Assembly (NCBI RefSeq): GCF_004121055.1
Contig: NZ_PYAL01000006.1
Coordinates: 186,001 to 250,000 of the forward strand
Direction: 5' to 3'
Length of the DNA: 64,000 nucleotides
Origin: Achromobacter aloeverae
GTDB taxonomy: Bacteria > Pseudomonadota > Gammaproteobacteria > Burkholderiales > Burkholderiaceae_B
Made by a program: the position numbers and the translations under genes. Below, one piece after another: positions 56,076 to 64,000 of the stretch; the first letter of the stretch is position 1, and every line of letters begins with the position of its first letter. The notes under the pieces were generated by a model. It was not told where the DNA came from. It did no database searches and worked only from the letters and a program-made list of their open reading frames with translations.

Positions 56076-56912
56076 ATGCTCGAACTAGTTCGTATCGAAT
56101 CCGATCGCACCACGGCGGAAGCCTGGTCCGGTCCCGCCTCGACGGGACTGGTTGTCGGCCTCGCTCGTACGACGGAAGAGATCGAGGAAATACAGCGCTT
56201 GCGCTACCGCGTCTTCACGGAAGACATGGGCGCGGTTTTTCCGGATGCCCAGGACGGCATTGACCAGGATCGTTTCGATCCCTGGTGCGAACATCTCATG
56301 GTGCAAGAACTGGACACGGGTCGCGTCGTCGGCACCTATCGCCTGCTCACGCCGGAGAAGGCGCGCGAAGCGGGCGGGTACTACTCCGCCTCCGAGTTCG
56401 ACCTGACTGGCCTGGGCCCCTTGCGCGACCAACTGGTCGAGGCCGGACGGTCCTGCACCCATCCCGATCACCGCAACGGCACGGTCATCATGCTGCTGTG
56501 GTCCGGCGTGGCGGAGTACATGCGCCGCGGTGGGTACCGTTATCTGCTGGGCTGCGCCAGCGTCAGCCTGCGCGACGACGGCGTGACCGCCGCCGAAGTG
56601 TGGCGCGCCGTCGCGCCCCATCTGAAGGACAAGTTGCTGCCCAGCGTCGAACCGCTGCATCGCTACCCGGTCGATAAGTTGAACAGCACGACCCTGCCGG
56701 CCCGTGTGCCGCCGCTGATCAAGGGTTACCTGAAGCTGGGCGCCAAGATCTGCGGGGAGCCGGCCTGGGATCCCGATTTCAATGCCGCGGACTTCCCGGT
56801 CTTGCTGGACATGCTGGCCATGGACGAGCGTTATCGCCGGCACTTCGGCCTGCCGGCAGTCTCGGCGGAACAAGCCGCCCAGGCCGACGGCCTGGCCCGC
56901 AAGGTGGCCTAG
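56076..56912 (+). CDS. olsB: OlsB-like GNAT N-acyltransferase (ornithine lipid synthesis)
   Basis: Predicted to acylate the alpha-amino group of ornithine with a 3-hydroxyacyl chain from ACP, the first step of ornithine lipid synthesis. The 278-residue protein has a GNAT/autoinducer-synthase-like fold: IEEIQRLRYRVFTEDMGAVF, MVQELDTGRVVGTYRLL and LVEAGRSCTHPDHRNG. The tail is long, with RVPPLIKGYLKLGAKICGEP. The ATG at 56076 has AGGAG 9 bases upstream; TTG at 56067 is less likely. Ornithine lipids replace phospholipids under phosphate limitation in several bacteria, which fits the neighbouring phosphate genes. No adjacent olsA is seen. Assignment to ornithine is by family resemblance. Confidence 0.7.
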   Translation: MLELVRIESDRTTAEAWSGPASTGLVVGLARTTEEIEEIQRLRYRVFTEDMGAVFPDAQDGIDQDRFDPWCEHLMVQELDTGRVVGTYRLLTPEKAREAGGYYSASEFDLTGLGPLRDQLVEAGRSCTHPDHRNGTVIMLLWSGVAEYMRRGGYRYLLGCASVSLRDDGVTAAEVWRAVAPHLKDKLLPSVEPLHRYPVDKLNSTTLPARVPPLIKGYLKLGAKICGEPAWDPDFNAADFPVLLDMLAMDERYRRHFGLPAVSAEQAAQADGLARKVA

Positions 56913-56995
56913 CCGCCGGGGGATCGGCGGCATTTATCCTTTATCCTGGACAGGACGATGCGCCGAACCCTTAGACGAATGAAGATCCGGCTGGT

Positions 56996-57017
56996 ACGGC
57001 GGGCAACCCGCCGTTTT
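56996..57017 (+). terminator. Rho-independent terminator of the olsB-like gene
   Basis: An 8-bp perfect stem ACGGCGGG/CCCGCCGT with a 3-base loop, then TTT. It lies between the convergent ends of olsB and ppx, only 4 bases from the ppx stop. Confidence 0.75.
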
Positions 57018-57020
57018 CGC

Positions 57021-58529
57021 CTAAAGCTCAAGCAGCTCGAACGAGAAACCTACTTTTCGCCATTCTGATTCCTCGCTCCGCAGGGTGAAGTCGCTGAGCG
57101 GGTGGGCGGCCAGCCATTCGCTGTCGATCCGGACCACGATGGACTTGTCGCGCACCGACAGCGTCAAGGGCAGGGTGGCGAGATCTTCGCGGCGCCGCAA
57201 CAACAGCACCGCCAGGCGCAGGCACAGCACCGCCAGCCACTGGTCGCGCGTGCGCACCAACGGCTCCAGCTTCGCCAGCTTGCCCTGGTGGCCCAAGGCC
57301 AGCATGGCAAGCACCTGCTGGTCGGCGCGGGAGAATCCCGGCATGTCGGCGTTGCCCAGCACGTAGGCCGAATGCTTGTGGTAATCGTTGTGTGCGATGG
57401 ACAGTCCGACCTCATGGAGGTCGGCGGCCCAGCCCAGCAGGTGCTTCAACTCTCCGCGCTCGCTGTCCGGCGACGTCAGTCCCGAGAACAGCGCCAGGGC
57501 GCAGCGCCGAACACGCGCCGCCTGGTTCAGGTCGATGTGATAGCGCCGCATGAACTGGCGCACCGATTCATCGCGCTTGTCGTGCTGGTCGTCGCGGCCG
57601 AGCAGGTCGTACAGCACGCCCAGGCGCAAGGCGCCGTCGCCGGTGTACATGACGTCGATGTTCAACTCATCGAACAGCGCGCTCATGATGGCCAGGCCGC
57701 CGGGCAGCACATCGGCGCGTTCGGTCTTGATGCCCGGCAGCTCCGACGGGATGACGCGGCCCGAACGGATGATGCGGTCCTTGAGCTTGTTCAGACCGGC
57801 GCGGGTAATGCCCGTCGTGGAAAAACCACATTCCGTGAGTATGGCGAACAGCGCCTTGGCGGTGCCGGACGAGCCGTAGGCCTCTTTCCAGCCCATCTTG
57901 CGATACTGCTTCGAGATGACTTCGATTTCGCGCCGCGCGGCCAGTTCGGCCTGCTTCATCTGGTGCGAGTCCACCACGCCATCCTGGAAGAACTGGCGGC
58001 TGTAGCTGACGCAGCCCATGTACAGCGACGACATCAGGCCCGGTTCGAAGCCCTTGCCGATGATGACTTCGGTGGAGCCGCCGCCGATGTCGATCACCAG
58101 CCGCTTGTTGGCCGAAGGGGGCAGGGTGTGGATCACGCCGGAGAAGATCAGGCGCGCTTCCTCGCGGCCCGCGATGACCTCGATGGGAAAGCCCAGCGCC
58201 GCTTCGGCGCGCGGCAGGAAGTCGGCGGTGTTGCGGGCAACCCGGAAGGTATTGGTGGCGACGGCGCGCACCCGGTTGGGATGGAAGCTGCGCAGCCGTT
58301 CGCCGAAACGTTCCAGCACCGCGACCGCACGGTCGATGGCCTCCGGGGACAGGCGCTTGTCGGCGTCCAGGCCGGCAGCCAGGCGCACGGTTTCCTTGAG
58401 GCGGTCGATCTGGTAGATCTGTTCGGAACCCTCCTGCTGCGTGACTCGGCCTATGGAGAGGCGGAAACTGTTGGAACCGAGGTCGACGGCGGCGAGAAGA
58501 TGATCCATGCGGCGCTGCAATAAAGACAT
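57021..58529 (-). CDS. ppx: Exopolyphosphatase (Ppx/GppA family)
   Basis: Degrades polyphosphate (and/or pppGpp). The 502-residue protein has the ASKHA phosphate loops AAVDLGSNSFRLSIGR and VIDIGGGSTEVIIG. A C-terminal HD-like domain contains DLHEVGLSIAHNDYHKHSAYVL. ATG at 58529 has GGAG 8 bases upstream; MDHLLAAVDLGSN, 7 codons later, is an alternative. A TATAAT on the minus strand at 58546-58541 lies so close that the upstream start would be almost leaderless. It is divergent from ppk1 across a 157-base spacer holding a Pho box. Confidence 0.94.
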   Translation of the reverse strand: MSLLQRRMDHLLAAVDLGSNSFRLSIGRVTQQEGSEQIYQIDRLKETVRLAAGLDADKRLSPEAIDRAVAVLERFGERLRSFHPNRVRAVATNTFRVARNTADFLPRAEAALGFPIEVIAGREEARLIFSGVIHTLPPSANKRLVIDIGGGSTEVIIGKGFEPGLMSSLYMGCVSYSRQFFQDGVVDSHQMKQAELAARREIEVISKQYRKMGWKEAYGSSGTAKALFAILTECGFSTTGITRAGLNKLKDRIIRSGRVIPSELPGIKTERADVLPGGLAIMSALFDELNIDVMYTGDGALRLGVLYDLLGRDDQHDKRDESVRQFMRRYHIDLNQAARVRRCALALFSGLTSPDSERGELKHLLGWAADLHEVGLSIAHNDYHKHSAYVLGNADMPGFSRADQQVLAMLALGHQGKLAKLEPLVRTRDQWLAVLCLRLAVLLLRRREDLATLPLTLSVRDKSIVVRIDSEWLAAHPLSDFTLRSEESEWRKVGFSFELLEL

Positions 58530-58540
58530 TGATGCGCTCC

Positions 58541-58546
58541 ATTATA
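58541..58546 (-). promoter_or_regulatory. Possible -10 box for ppx
   Basis: A perfect TATAAT on the minus strand, 11 bases before the ppx ATG. A transcript starting from it would have a leader of about 5 bases for the 58529 start or about 26 for the 58508 start. Confidence 0.35.
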
Positions 58547-58614
58547 GAGACCCAATATGACCGCGCCCCGGGAAGGGCGCACGAGTGTGAAATTCCGGTT
58601 ACGCTTATCGCGCT

Positions 58615-58647
58615 CGTCATGGAACTGTCACGAAACTGAAGTAAAAA
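58615..58647 (+). promoter_or_regulatory. Pho box and -10 of ppk1
   Basis: Direct half-sites CGTCATGGAA and CTGTCACGAA have GTCA at 58616 and 58627, exactly 11 bases apart, as in PhoB sites. A -10-like TAAAAA starts at 58642, 16 bases after the start of the second TGTCA. A third, weaker repeat (CTGAAGT) continues the 11-base phase. Predicts induction of ppk1 by phosphate starvation. Confidence 0.7.
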
Positions 58648-58686
58648 GCCCCCGCGTCTCACTGACATAAACATAACGGACTCTGC

Positions 58687-60756
58687 ATGACTCAGAAAGC
58701 GGTCGAGCCCTGGTTCCTGAATCGGGAACTGTCGCTGCTCAAATTCAATGAACGTGTTTTGGCGATGGCCGAGAACCCCGCCACGCCCCTGCTGGAACGC
58801 CTGCGCTACGTCTGTATCGTCAGTTCCAACCTGGACGAGTTCTTCGAAATCCGCATATCGAGCCTGAAGGCGCAGCAATTGCAGACGCCCAACCTGGTGG
58901 GCAGCGACGGACTGACGCCGGGCGAGGCCTATGCGCAGGTGCAGGAAGCCACCCACGCCCTGGTGGCGCGGCAATACGACCTGTTGAATGACGAGATCCT
59001 GCCCCGCATGGAACGCGAAGGCATCACGCTGCATCACGCTTCGGAATGGAACGAGGCGCAGCTGCAGTGGGCCCATGCGACCTTCACGCGCGATGTCATG
59101 CCGCTGCTGACGCCGATCGGCCTGGATCCGGCGCATCCTTTCCCCCGCGTCTACAACAAGAGCCTGAACTTCATCGTGCCGCTGTCGGGCACGGACGCTT
59201 TCGGACGCAAGGCGTCGATCGCCATCGTGCAGGCGCCGCGCGCCTTGCCGCGCCTGATCCGCATGCCCAGCGAGCTGTCGGGCCACGAGGACAGCTATGT
59301 GCTGCTGACGTCGCTGATGCGCGCGTTCGTCGGCGAACTCTTCCCCGGCATGACGATGGCGGGCTGCTACCAGTGGCGGGTCACCCGCAACAGCGACCTG
59401 TACGTCGACGAAGAAGAAGTAACCAACCTGCGCCTGGCGCTGCAAGGCGAACTATCGCAGCGCAATTTCGGCCTGGCCGTGCGGCTGGAGATCGACAAGC
59501 TGACCCCGCCGGACCTGGAGGCCTTCCTGCAGCGCGAATTCTCGCTGGGGCCTTCCGACACCTATCGCGTCAACGGGCCGGTGAACCTGTCGCGCCTGAT
59601 GCAGCTGTGCAATGTCGCCGACCGGCCGTCCCTGCTGTTCCCGACGTACCGCGCGCCCGTGCCGGCGCCCTTCGATCGCACCCTGGATCCGGGCGAGATG
59701 TTCGACGCCATCGCGGCGGGCGACCATCTGCTGCACCACCCCTACCAGTCCTTCCAGCCTGTCATCGACTTCCTGACTGCCGCCGCGCTGGATCCCGAGG
59801 TCATGGCCATCAAGCAGACCATCTACCGCACCGGCGAGGACTCCGAGCTGATGCAGATCCTGCTGGCGGCGGCGCGCGCCGGCAAGGAGGTGACGGTGGT
59901 CGTGGAGCTGATGGCGCGCTTCGACGAGCAGACCAATATCAACTGGGCCGCCAAGCTGGAGGAGGTGGGCGCGCACGTCGTCTACGGCGTGGTGGGGCAC
60001 AAGACGCACGCCAAGATGGCGCTGGTGCTGCGCCGCGAAAAGGGCCGTTTGCGCCGCTACGCCCATCTTGGCACCGGCAACTACCATCCGCGCACGGCCC
60101 GGCTATATACGGACTTCGGCCTGCTGACCGCGGATCCGGCCATCTGCGAGGACATGGACAAGGTGTTCTCGCAGCTGACCGGCCTGGGGGCGCGGCGCAG
60201 CCTGAAGGCCTTGCTGCAATCCCCGTTCAGCATGCATGACGGCATGGTGGCGTTGATCCGCGCCGAGGCGCGGGCCGCGCGCGAGGGCAAGAAGTCGCGC
60301 ATCATGGCCAAGATGAATTCCTTGCTGGAAGCCGGCGTGATCCAGGAGCTCTACGAGGCCAGCCAGGCGGGCGTGAAGATAGACTTGATCGTGCGCGGCG
60401 TGTGCGCCCTGCGGGCGGGCGTGCCGGGCTTGTCCGAGAACATCCGCGTGCGTTCCATCGTGGGCCGCTTCCTGGAGCACTCCCGGGTTTTCTACTTCTA
60501 CGCGCAGGGCAAGGAGACGGTCTACCTGTCGTCCGCGGACTGGATGGACCGGAACTTCTTCCGCCGGGTGGAGATTGCGTTCCCGATCAACGACAAGGCG
60601 CTGAAGAAGCGGGTGATCGACGAAGCCTTCACCTATGCCTTGCGTGACAACCAACTGTCCTGGCAGCAGCAGCCCGACGGCAATTTCACGCGCGTACGCA
60701 GCCGCGGGACGCCGTTTTCCCTGCATGAATACCTGATCGAGCGCCTGGGCGTCTGA
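58687..60756 (+). CDS. ppk: Polyphosphate kinase 1
   Basis: Makes polyphosphate from ATP through a phosphohistidine. The 689-residue protein (E. coli 688) starts with the N-domain PWFLNRELSLLKFNERVLAMA and SSNLDEFFEIR. The catalytic domain holds KQTIYRTGEDSEL, GHKTHAKMALVLRRE (His441 the likely phosphorylated residue) and HLGTGNYHPRTARLYTDFG. SIVGRFLEHSRVFYF and SADWMDRNFFRRVE finish the pattern. It is divergent from ppx and has its own Pho box. Confidence 0.97.
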   Translation: MTQKAVEPWFLNRELSLLKFNERVLAMAENPATPLLERLRYVCIVSSNLDEFFEIRISSLKAQQLQTPNLVGSDGLTPGEAYAQVQEATHALVARQYDLLNDEILPRMEREGITLHHASEWNEAQLQWAHATFTRDVMPLLTPIGLDPAHPFPRVYNKSLNFIVPLSGTDAFGRKASIAIVQAPRALPRLIRMPSELSGHEDSYVLLTSLMRAFVGELFPGMTMAGCYQWRVTRNSDLYVDEEEVTNLRLALQGELSQRNFGLAVRLEIDKLTPPDLEAFLQREFSLGPSDTYRVNGPVNLSRLMQLCNVADRPSLLFPTYRAPVPAPFDRTLDPGEMFDAIAAGDHLLHHPYQSFQPVIDFLTAAALDPEVMAIKQTIYRTGEDSELMQILLAAARAGKEVTVVVELMARFDEQTNINWAAKLEEVGAHVVYGVVGHKTHAKMALVLRREKGRLRRYAHLGTGNYHPRTARLYTDFGLLTADPAICEDMDKVFSQLTGLGARRSLKALLQSPFSMHDGMVALIRAEARAAREGKKSRIMAKMNSLLEAGVIQELYEASQAGVKIDLIVRGVCALRAGVPGLSENIRVRSIVGRFLEHSRVFYFYAQGKETVYLSSADWMDRNFFRRVEIAFPINDKALKKRVIDEAFTYALRDNQLSWQQQPDGNFTRVRSRGTPFSLHEYLIERLGV

Positions 60757-60924
60757 CACCTGCGCAGGGGGCGGCGCCGCGGCCGGGCGCCGTCAGTCTC
60801 GCTTAGTCGCCGGGCCGCCTGGACGGGATCGGCCGCCGGGTATTCATATTGTTTCAAATTATTTCCATTTTCGTTGCGTGGCCCGGGAGCGCTCTGTCCC
60901 CGTCACTTTTTGACCAGTATGTGA

Positions 60925-60958
60925 CTGTCACTATCGTGTCACATAGCCTCCGTAAGAT
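60925..60958 (+). promoter_or_regulatory. Pho box and -10 of the pst operon
   Basis: CTGTCACTATCG and TGTCACATAG place TGTCAC at 60926 and 60937, 11 bases apart; both halves match the PhoB consensus very well. TAAGAT at 60953-60958 is the likely -10, 16 bases after the second TGTCA, the same geometry as at ppk1. The pstS ATG is 74 bases further on. Confidence 0.85.
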
Positions 60959-61031
60959 CCGATCCCGTGACACAAGACAGGCGTGTTGACGTCTGCCGCA
61001 CTTCACCAACAAGCACGAGAAGGAATCCACG

Positions 61032-62066
61032 ATGCGTGTCTTCAAGCAAATTTCCGTTGGCTTCGCCCTGAGCGCCGCCGTCTTCGCCGTCCAGGCCGCC
61101 GACGTGACCGGCGCCGGTGCGTCGTTCCCCTATCCCGTCTACGCCAAGTGGGCGTCGGACTACAAGGCCGCCACGAACAATGCCGTGAACTATCAGTCGA
61201 TCGGTTCGGGCGGCGGCCAGCAGCAGATCATCGCCAAGACCGTCGATTTCGGCGCTTCGGACGATCCCATGAGCGGCGCCGACCTGGACAAGAACGGCCT
61301 GCTGCAATTCCCCGCCGTGATCGGCGGCACCGTTGCCGTGGTGAATATCGACGGCGTGCCGGCCGGCAAGCTGAAGCTGTCGGGCCAGGTCCTGGCTGAC
61401 ATCTTCCAGGGCAAGGTCAAGAAGTGGGACGACGCCGCGATCAAGAAGCTGAACGGCGACATCAAGCTGCCGTCGGCCGACATCATCGTCGTGCACCGTT
61501 CGGACGGCTCGGGCACTACCTTCGGCTGGACCAACTACCTGTCCAAGGTTTCCGCTTCGTGGAAGGCGGAAGTGGGCGAAGGCAAGTCGGTCAAGTGGCC
61601 CGTGGGCCAGGGTGGCAAGGGTAACGAAGGTGTCGCCGCCTACGTCGGCCAGCTGAAGAACTCCATCGGCTACGTCGAATACGCCTACGCCAAGCAGAAC
61701 AAGCTGGCCTGGACGCAGCTCGAGAACAAGGACGGCAAGTTCGTCCAGCCCGAGCAGAAGGCTTTCGCCGCCGCCGCCGCCAACGCCGACTGGAAGAGCG
61801 CGCCCGGCATGGGCGTGGTGCTGACGAACGAACCGGGCGCCGCTTCGTGGCCCGTGACGTCGGCCACCTTCATCCTGGTGCACAAGGTGCAAGACAAGCC
61901 GGTGCAAGGCAAGGCCGTGCTGTCGTTCTTCGACTGGGCCTTCAAGAGCGGCCAGCAAGCCGCCGAGGCGCTGGACTACGTGCCGCTGCCCGAGGCCGTG
62001 ACCACTGAAATCCGCGCCTCCTGGAAGGAAATCAAGGGCGCCGACGGCAAGGCTGTCTGGCAGTAA
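61032..62066 (+). CDS. pstS: Phosphate ABC transporter substrate-binding protein
   Basis: High-affinity periplasmic phosphate-binding protein. The 344-residue precursor has a Sec signal (1-22, cut after AVQA). The phosphate-binding features are TGAGASFPYPVYAKW, IGSGGGQQQI, DFGASDDPMS and VVHRSDGSGTTFGWTNYL. GGKGNEGVAAYV and IGYVEYAYA are also typical. AGAAGGA lies 9 bases before the ATG. It is first gene of pstSCA under a Pho box; pstB and phoU would be expected beyond the window. Confidence 0.97.
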   Translation: MRVFKQISVGFALSAAVFAVQAADVTGAGASFPYPVYAKWASDYKAATNNAVNYQSIGSGGGQQQIIAKTVDFGASDDPMSGADLDKNGLLQFPAVIGGTVAVVNIDGVPAGKLKLSGQVLADIFQGKVKKWDDAAIKKLNGDIKLPSADIIVVHRSDGSGTTFGWTNYLSKVSASWKAEVGEGKSVKWPVGQGGKGNEGVAAYVGQLKNSIGYVEYAYAKQNKLAWTQLENKDGKFVQPEQKAFAAAAANADWKSAPGMGVVLTNEPGAASWPVTSATFILVHKVQDKPVQGKAVLSFFDWAFKSGQQAAEALDYVPLPEAVTTEIRASWKEIKGADGKAVWQ

Positions 62067-62127
62067 GCGGGTGGCATGAACGGATCGCCGGGTAGCAAGA
62101 CCGGGGTCCGGCCATCCGGCGCAGCAA

Positions 62128-62168
62128 GCCCGAGGGGATGCTCATCCCCTCGCACCACGGGCTCGGGC
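62128..62168 (+). promoter_or_regulatory. Intercistronic pstS-pstC hairpins, two mutually exclusive forms
   Basis: A strong hairpin, CGAGGGGATG pairing with CATCCCCTCG (62131-62152), lies between pstS and pstC without a T-run. GCCCGAG (62128-62134), which overlaps its left arm, can instead pair with CTCGGGC (62162-62168). Such a structure can protect the 3' end of pstS mRNA and lower expression of pstC, as is usual for binding protein/permease operons. Confidence 0.6.
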
Positions 62169-62209
62169 AGGTCGTCCGGGCCCGCTTTCTCAGCAAGGAA
62201 AGCCCATCC

Positions 62210-63226
62210 ATGAGCGCGGTAATGGATAATAATGTGCCGGTCTCATCCGCTGAGCCGGGCATAGCAGCCCAAGGCACACCTTCTCCCATGAAGCAAAATT
62301 CAAACGCGCTGATGGATGCGCTGTTCAAGAACCTCACGCGTCTATTCGCTTTTCTCGTATTCAGCCTGTTGGCGGCGATACTCATATCGCTGATCTACGG
62401 CAGCCGCGAATCGCTGGCCAAGTACGGACTGTCCTTCCTCTGGACCAACGACTGGGATCCGGTCAAGCAGAGCTACGGCGCCGTCGTTCCCATCCTGGGC
62501 ACGCTGGCCACGTCGGCCATCGCGTTGATCATCGCGGTGCCGGTGTCCTTCGGCATCGCCATCTTCCTGACCGAACTGTCGCCGCGCTGGCTGCGCCGTC
62601 CGCTGGGCACCGCCGTGGAAATGCTGGCGGCCATCCCGTCCATCATCTATGGCATGTGGGGCCTGTTCGTCTTCGTTCCGGTGTTCCAGCAATATGTGCA
62701 GCCGGGTCTGATCGAGGTGTTGAGCAGCATTCCGCTCATCGGCGGCATGTTCGCGGGCCCGCCCTTCGGCATCGGCATCTTCACCGCCGGGTTGATCCTG
62801 TCCATCATGATCACGCCCTTCATCACCGCCGTGATGCGCGACGTGTTCGAGCTGGTGCCGCCCATGCTCAAGGAATCCGCGTACGGCCTGGGCAGCACCA
62901 CCTGGGAAGTGATGTGGAAAGTGGTGCTGCCGTTCACCAAGAACGGCGTCATCGGCGGCATCATGCTGGGCCTGGGGCGCGCCCTGGGCGAAACCATGGC
63001 GGTGACCTTCGTCATCGGCAACTCCTTCAACTGGACGGGGTCGCTGTTCTCGCCGGGCAATTCGATCGCGTCGTCGCTGGCGAACGAGTTCAACGAGGCC
63101 GGCGGCCTGCAGAAAGCGGCGTTGCTGAACCTGGGCCTGGTGCTGTTCATCATCACCACCATTGTCCTGGCCCTGTCCAAGGTATTGCTCCTGCGCCTGT
63201 CGCAGAGCGAAGGCAAGAAGAGCTGA
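62210..63226 (+). CDS. pstC: Phosphate ABC transporter permease PstC
   Basis: Inner-membrane permease pairing with PstA. The 338-residue protein has about six membrane segments, with a first at about 45-65. Family motifs include [42 protein letters not shown] and the EAA-type [40 protein letters not shown] is the conserved C-terminal segment. The ATG at 62210 ([12 protein letters not shown]) has AAGGA upstream; the frame extends further but without homology. Confidence 0.95.
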   Translation: MSAVMDNNVPVSSAEPGIAAQGTPSPMKQNSNALMDALFKNLTRLFAFLVFSLLAAILISLIYGSRESLAKYGLSFLWTNDWDPVKQSYGAVVPILGTLATSAIALIIAVPVSFGIAIFLTELSPRWLRRPLGTAVEMLAAIPSIIYGMWGLFVFVPVFQQYVQPGLIEVLSSIPLIGGMFAGPPFGIGIFTAGLILSIMITPFITAVMRDVFELVPPMLKESAYGLGSTTWEVMWKVVLPFTKNGVIGGIMLGLGRALGETMAVTFVIGNSFNWTGSLFSPGNSIASSLANEFNEAGGLQKAALLNLGLVLFIITTIVLALSKVLLLRLSQSEGKKS

Positions 63227-63237
63227 GGAGCAGAACC

Positions 63238-64000
63238 ATGGCCACGTCCGTACTCAATATGCAGAACTCGATCTACCGGCGCCGCAACCTGGTGAACAAG
63301 GTCATGCTGACCCTGTCCATGGGCGCGCTGGTGTTCGGCCTGTTCTGGCTCTTCTGGATCATCGTCACGCTGCTCGCCAAGGGCGGCAGCGCCTTGTCCT
63401 TCACGCTGTTCACCGAAATCACGCCGCCGCCGGGGCAGGCCGGCGGCTTGATGAACGCCATCGCCGGCAGCTTGCTGATGGCGGGCGTGGGGACCTTGAT
63501 CGGCACGCCGGTCGGCATCCTCGCCGGGACCTACCTGGCCGAATACGGCCAGCGCGGCTGGCTGGCGCCGGCCACGCGCTTCCTCAACGATGTGCTGCTG
63601 TCCGCGCCGTCCATCATCATCGGCCTGTTCATCTACGCGGTGTACGTGGCGCAGGTCGGCCACTATTCCGGCTGGGCCGGTTCGGTGGCGCTGGCCATCC
63701 TGGTGGTGCCGGTGGTCGTGCGCACGACCGACAACATGTTGCTGCTGGTGCCCAACGGCCTGCGCGAGGCAACCGCCGCGCTGGGTTGCCCCAAGTGGCG
63801 CATGGTCACCATGATCTGCTATCGGGCGGCCCGCTCCGGCATCATGACCGGCGTCCTGCTGGCCATCGCCCGCATCGCGGGCGAGACCGCGCCGCTGTTG
63901 TTCACGGCGCTGTCCAACCAGTTCATGTCGTTGAACATGAACGCGCCGATGTCCAATCTGCCGGTGGTGATCTACCAATACGCCGCCAGCCCGTTCAAGG
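63238..64000 (+). CDS. pstA: Phosphate ABC transporter permease PstA (3' end cut by window)
   Basis: Second permease subunit; 254 codons are visible and the gene runs off the right edge. TM segments are at about 25-48, 80-105 and 125-155. Characteristic stretches are [37 protein letters not shown], the EAA-type loop [15 protein letters not shown], and [22 protein letters not shown] lies 7 bases before the ATG, 11 bases after pstC. Confidence 0.95.
   Translation, partial: MATSVLNMQNSIYRRRNLVNKVMLTLSMGALVFGLFWLFWIIVTLLAKGGSALSFTLFTEITPPPGQAGGLMNAIAGSLLMAGVGTLIGTPVGILAGTYLAEYGQRGWLAPATRFLNDVLLSAPSIIIGLFIYAVYVAQVGHYSGWAGSVALAILVVPVVVRTTDNMLLLVPNGLREATAALGCPKWRMVTMICYRAARSGIMTGVLLAIARIAGETAPLLFTALSNQFMSLNMNAPMSNLPVVIYQYAASPFK

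Overview
The window looks like chromosomal core DNA from a high-GC betaproteobacterium of the Bordetella/Achromobacter group (Alcaligenaceae). The reasons are the very high GC with long antisense open frames, a Bug-type tripartite tricarboxylate binding protein, the glyQ-glyS-gmhB-plsC order, the SRP RNA-dnaX-ybaB-recR block, LpxO, and both classes of fumarase. No prophage, insertion sequence, integrase, CRISPR array or plasmid gene is visible. The accessory flavour comes from small genes, a transporter/CoA-transferase cluster and many short repeats.

Layout. 1-6.6 kb (minus): spmA-like gene (partial), def, gloA, a WLM/YgjP-type zinc metallopeptidase, plsC, gmhB, glyS, glyQ, mostly overlapping. 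6.9-9.5 kb (plus): crotonase and class I fumarase, separated by a duplicated palindromic repeat. 9.5-12.9 kb (minus): folK, pcnB, HAD phosphatase, hda. 13.1-17.5 kb: purM (plus), then miaA and mutL (minus). 17.7-25.2 kb: dedA, amiC, tsaE, fumC, a Bug binding protein, ybaK and pbpG. 25.6-29.5 kb: an unassigned protein with two OmpA-like modules and a large HD-GYP sensor. 29.9-34.0 kb: tRNA-Arg(CCT), 4.5S RNA, dnaX, ybaB, recR. 34.1-38.5 kb: CoA transferase, ABC importer and CMD-family protein in one operon. 38.7-46.2 kb: tal, carA, carB, lpxO, SDR. 46.3-49.3 kb: phosphatase, FlxA-like protein and an NCS2 permease. 49.7-55.8 kb: greA, yhbY, rlmE, ftsH, folP, glmM. 56.1-64 kb: phosphate genes olsB-like, ppx, ppk1, pstS, pstC, pstA (cut by the window end).

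How the genes fit together. The last 8 kb is a phosphate-starvation region. Pho boxes with the same internal geometry precede ppk1 and pstS, and a weaker one precedes the olsB-like gene. The 34-38.5 kb operon probably imports an organic acid or sulfonate-like compound and activates it as a CoA thioester; the substrate is unknown. greA, rlmE, yhbY, ftsH, folP and glmM follow a widespread proteobacterial order.

Most interesting items: (1) a zinc metallopeptidase related to the Wss1/SPRTN group carries a sliding-clamp-like hexapeptide at its N-terminus, suggesting a replication-coupled protease; (2) an unassigned protein appears to be built from two degenerate OmpA-like modules; (3) a sigma-28-type promoter precedes the FlxA-like gene; (4) a dispersed family of palindromic repeats sits at gene 3' ends, sometimes duplicated and once supplying a stop codon; (5) matched Pho boxes; (6) a terminator-like hairpin in the greA leader.
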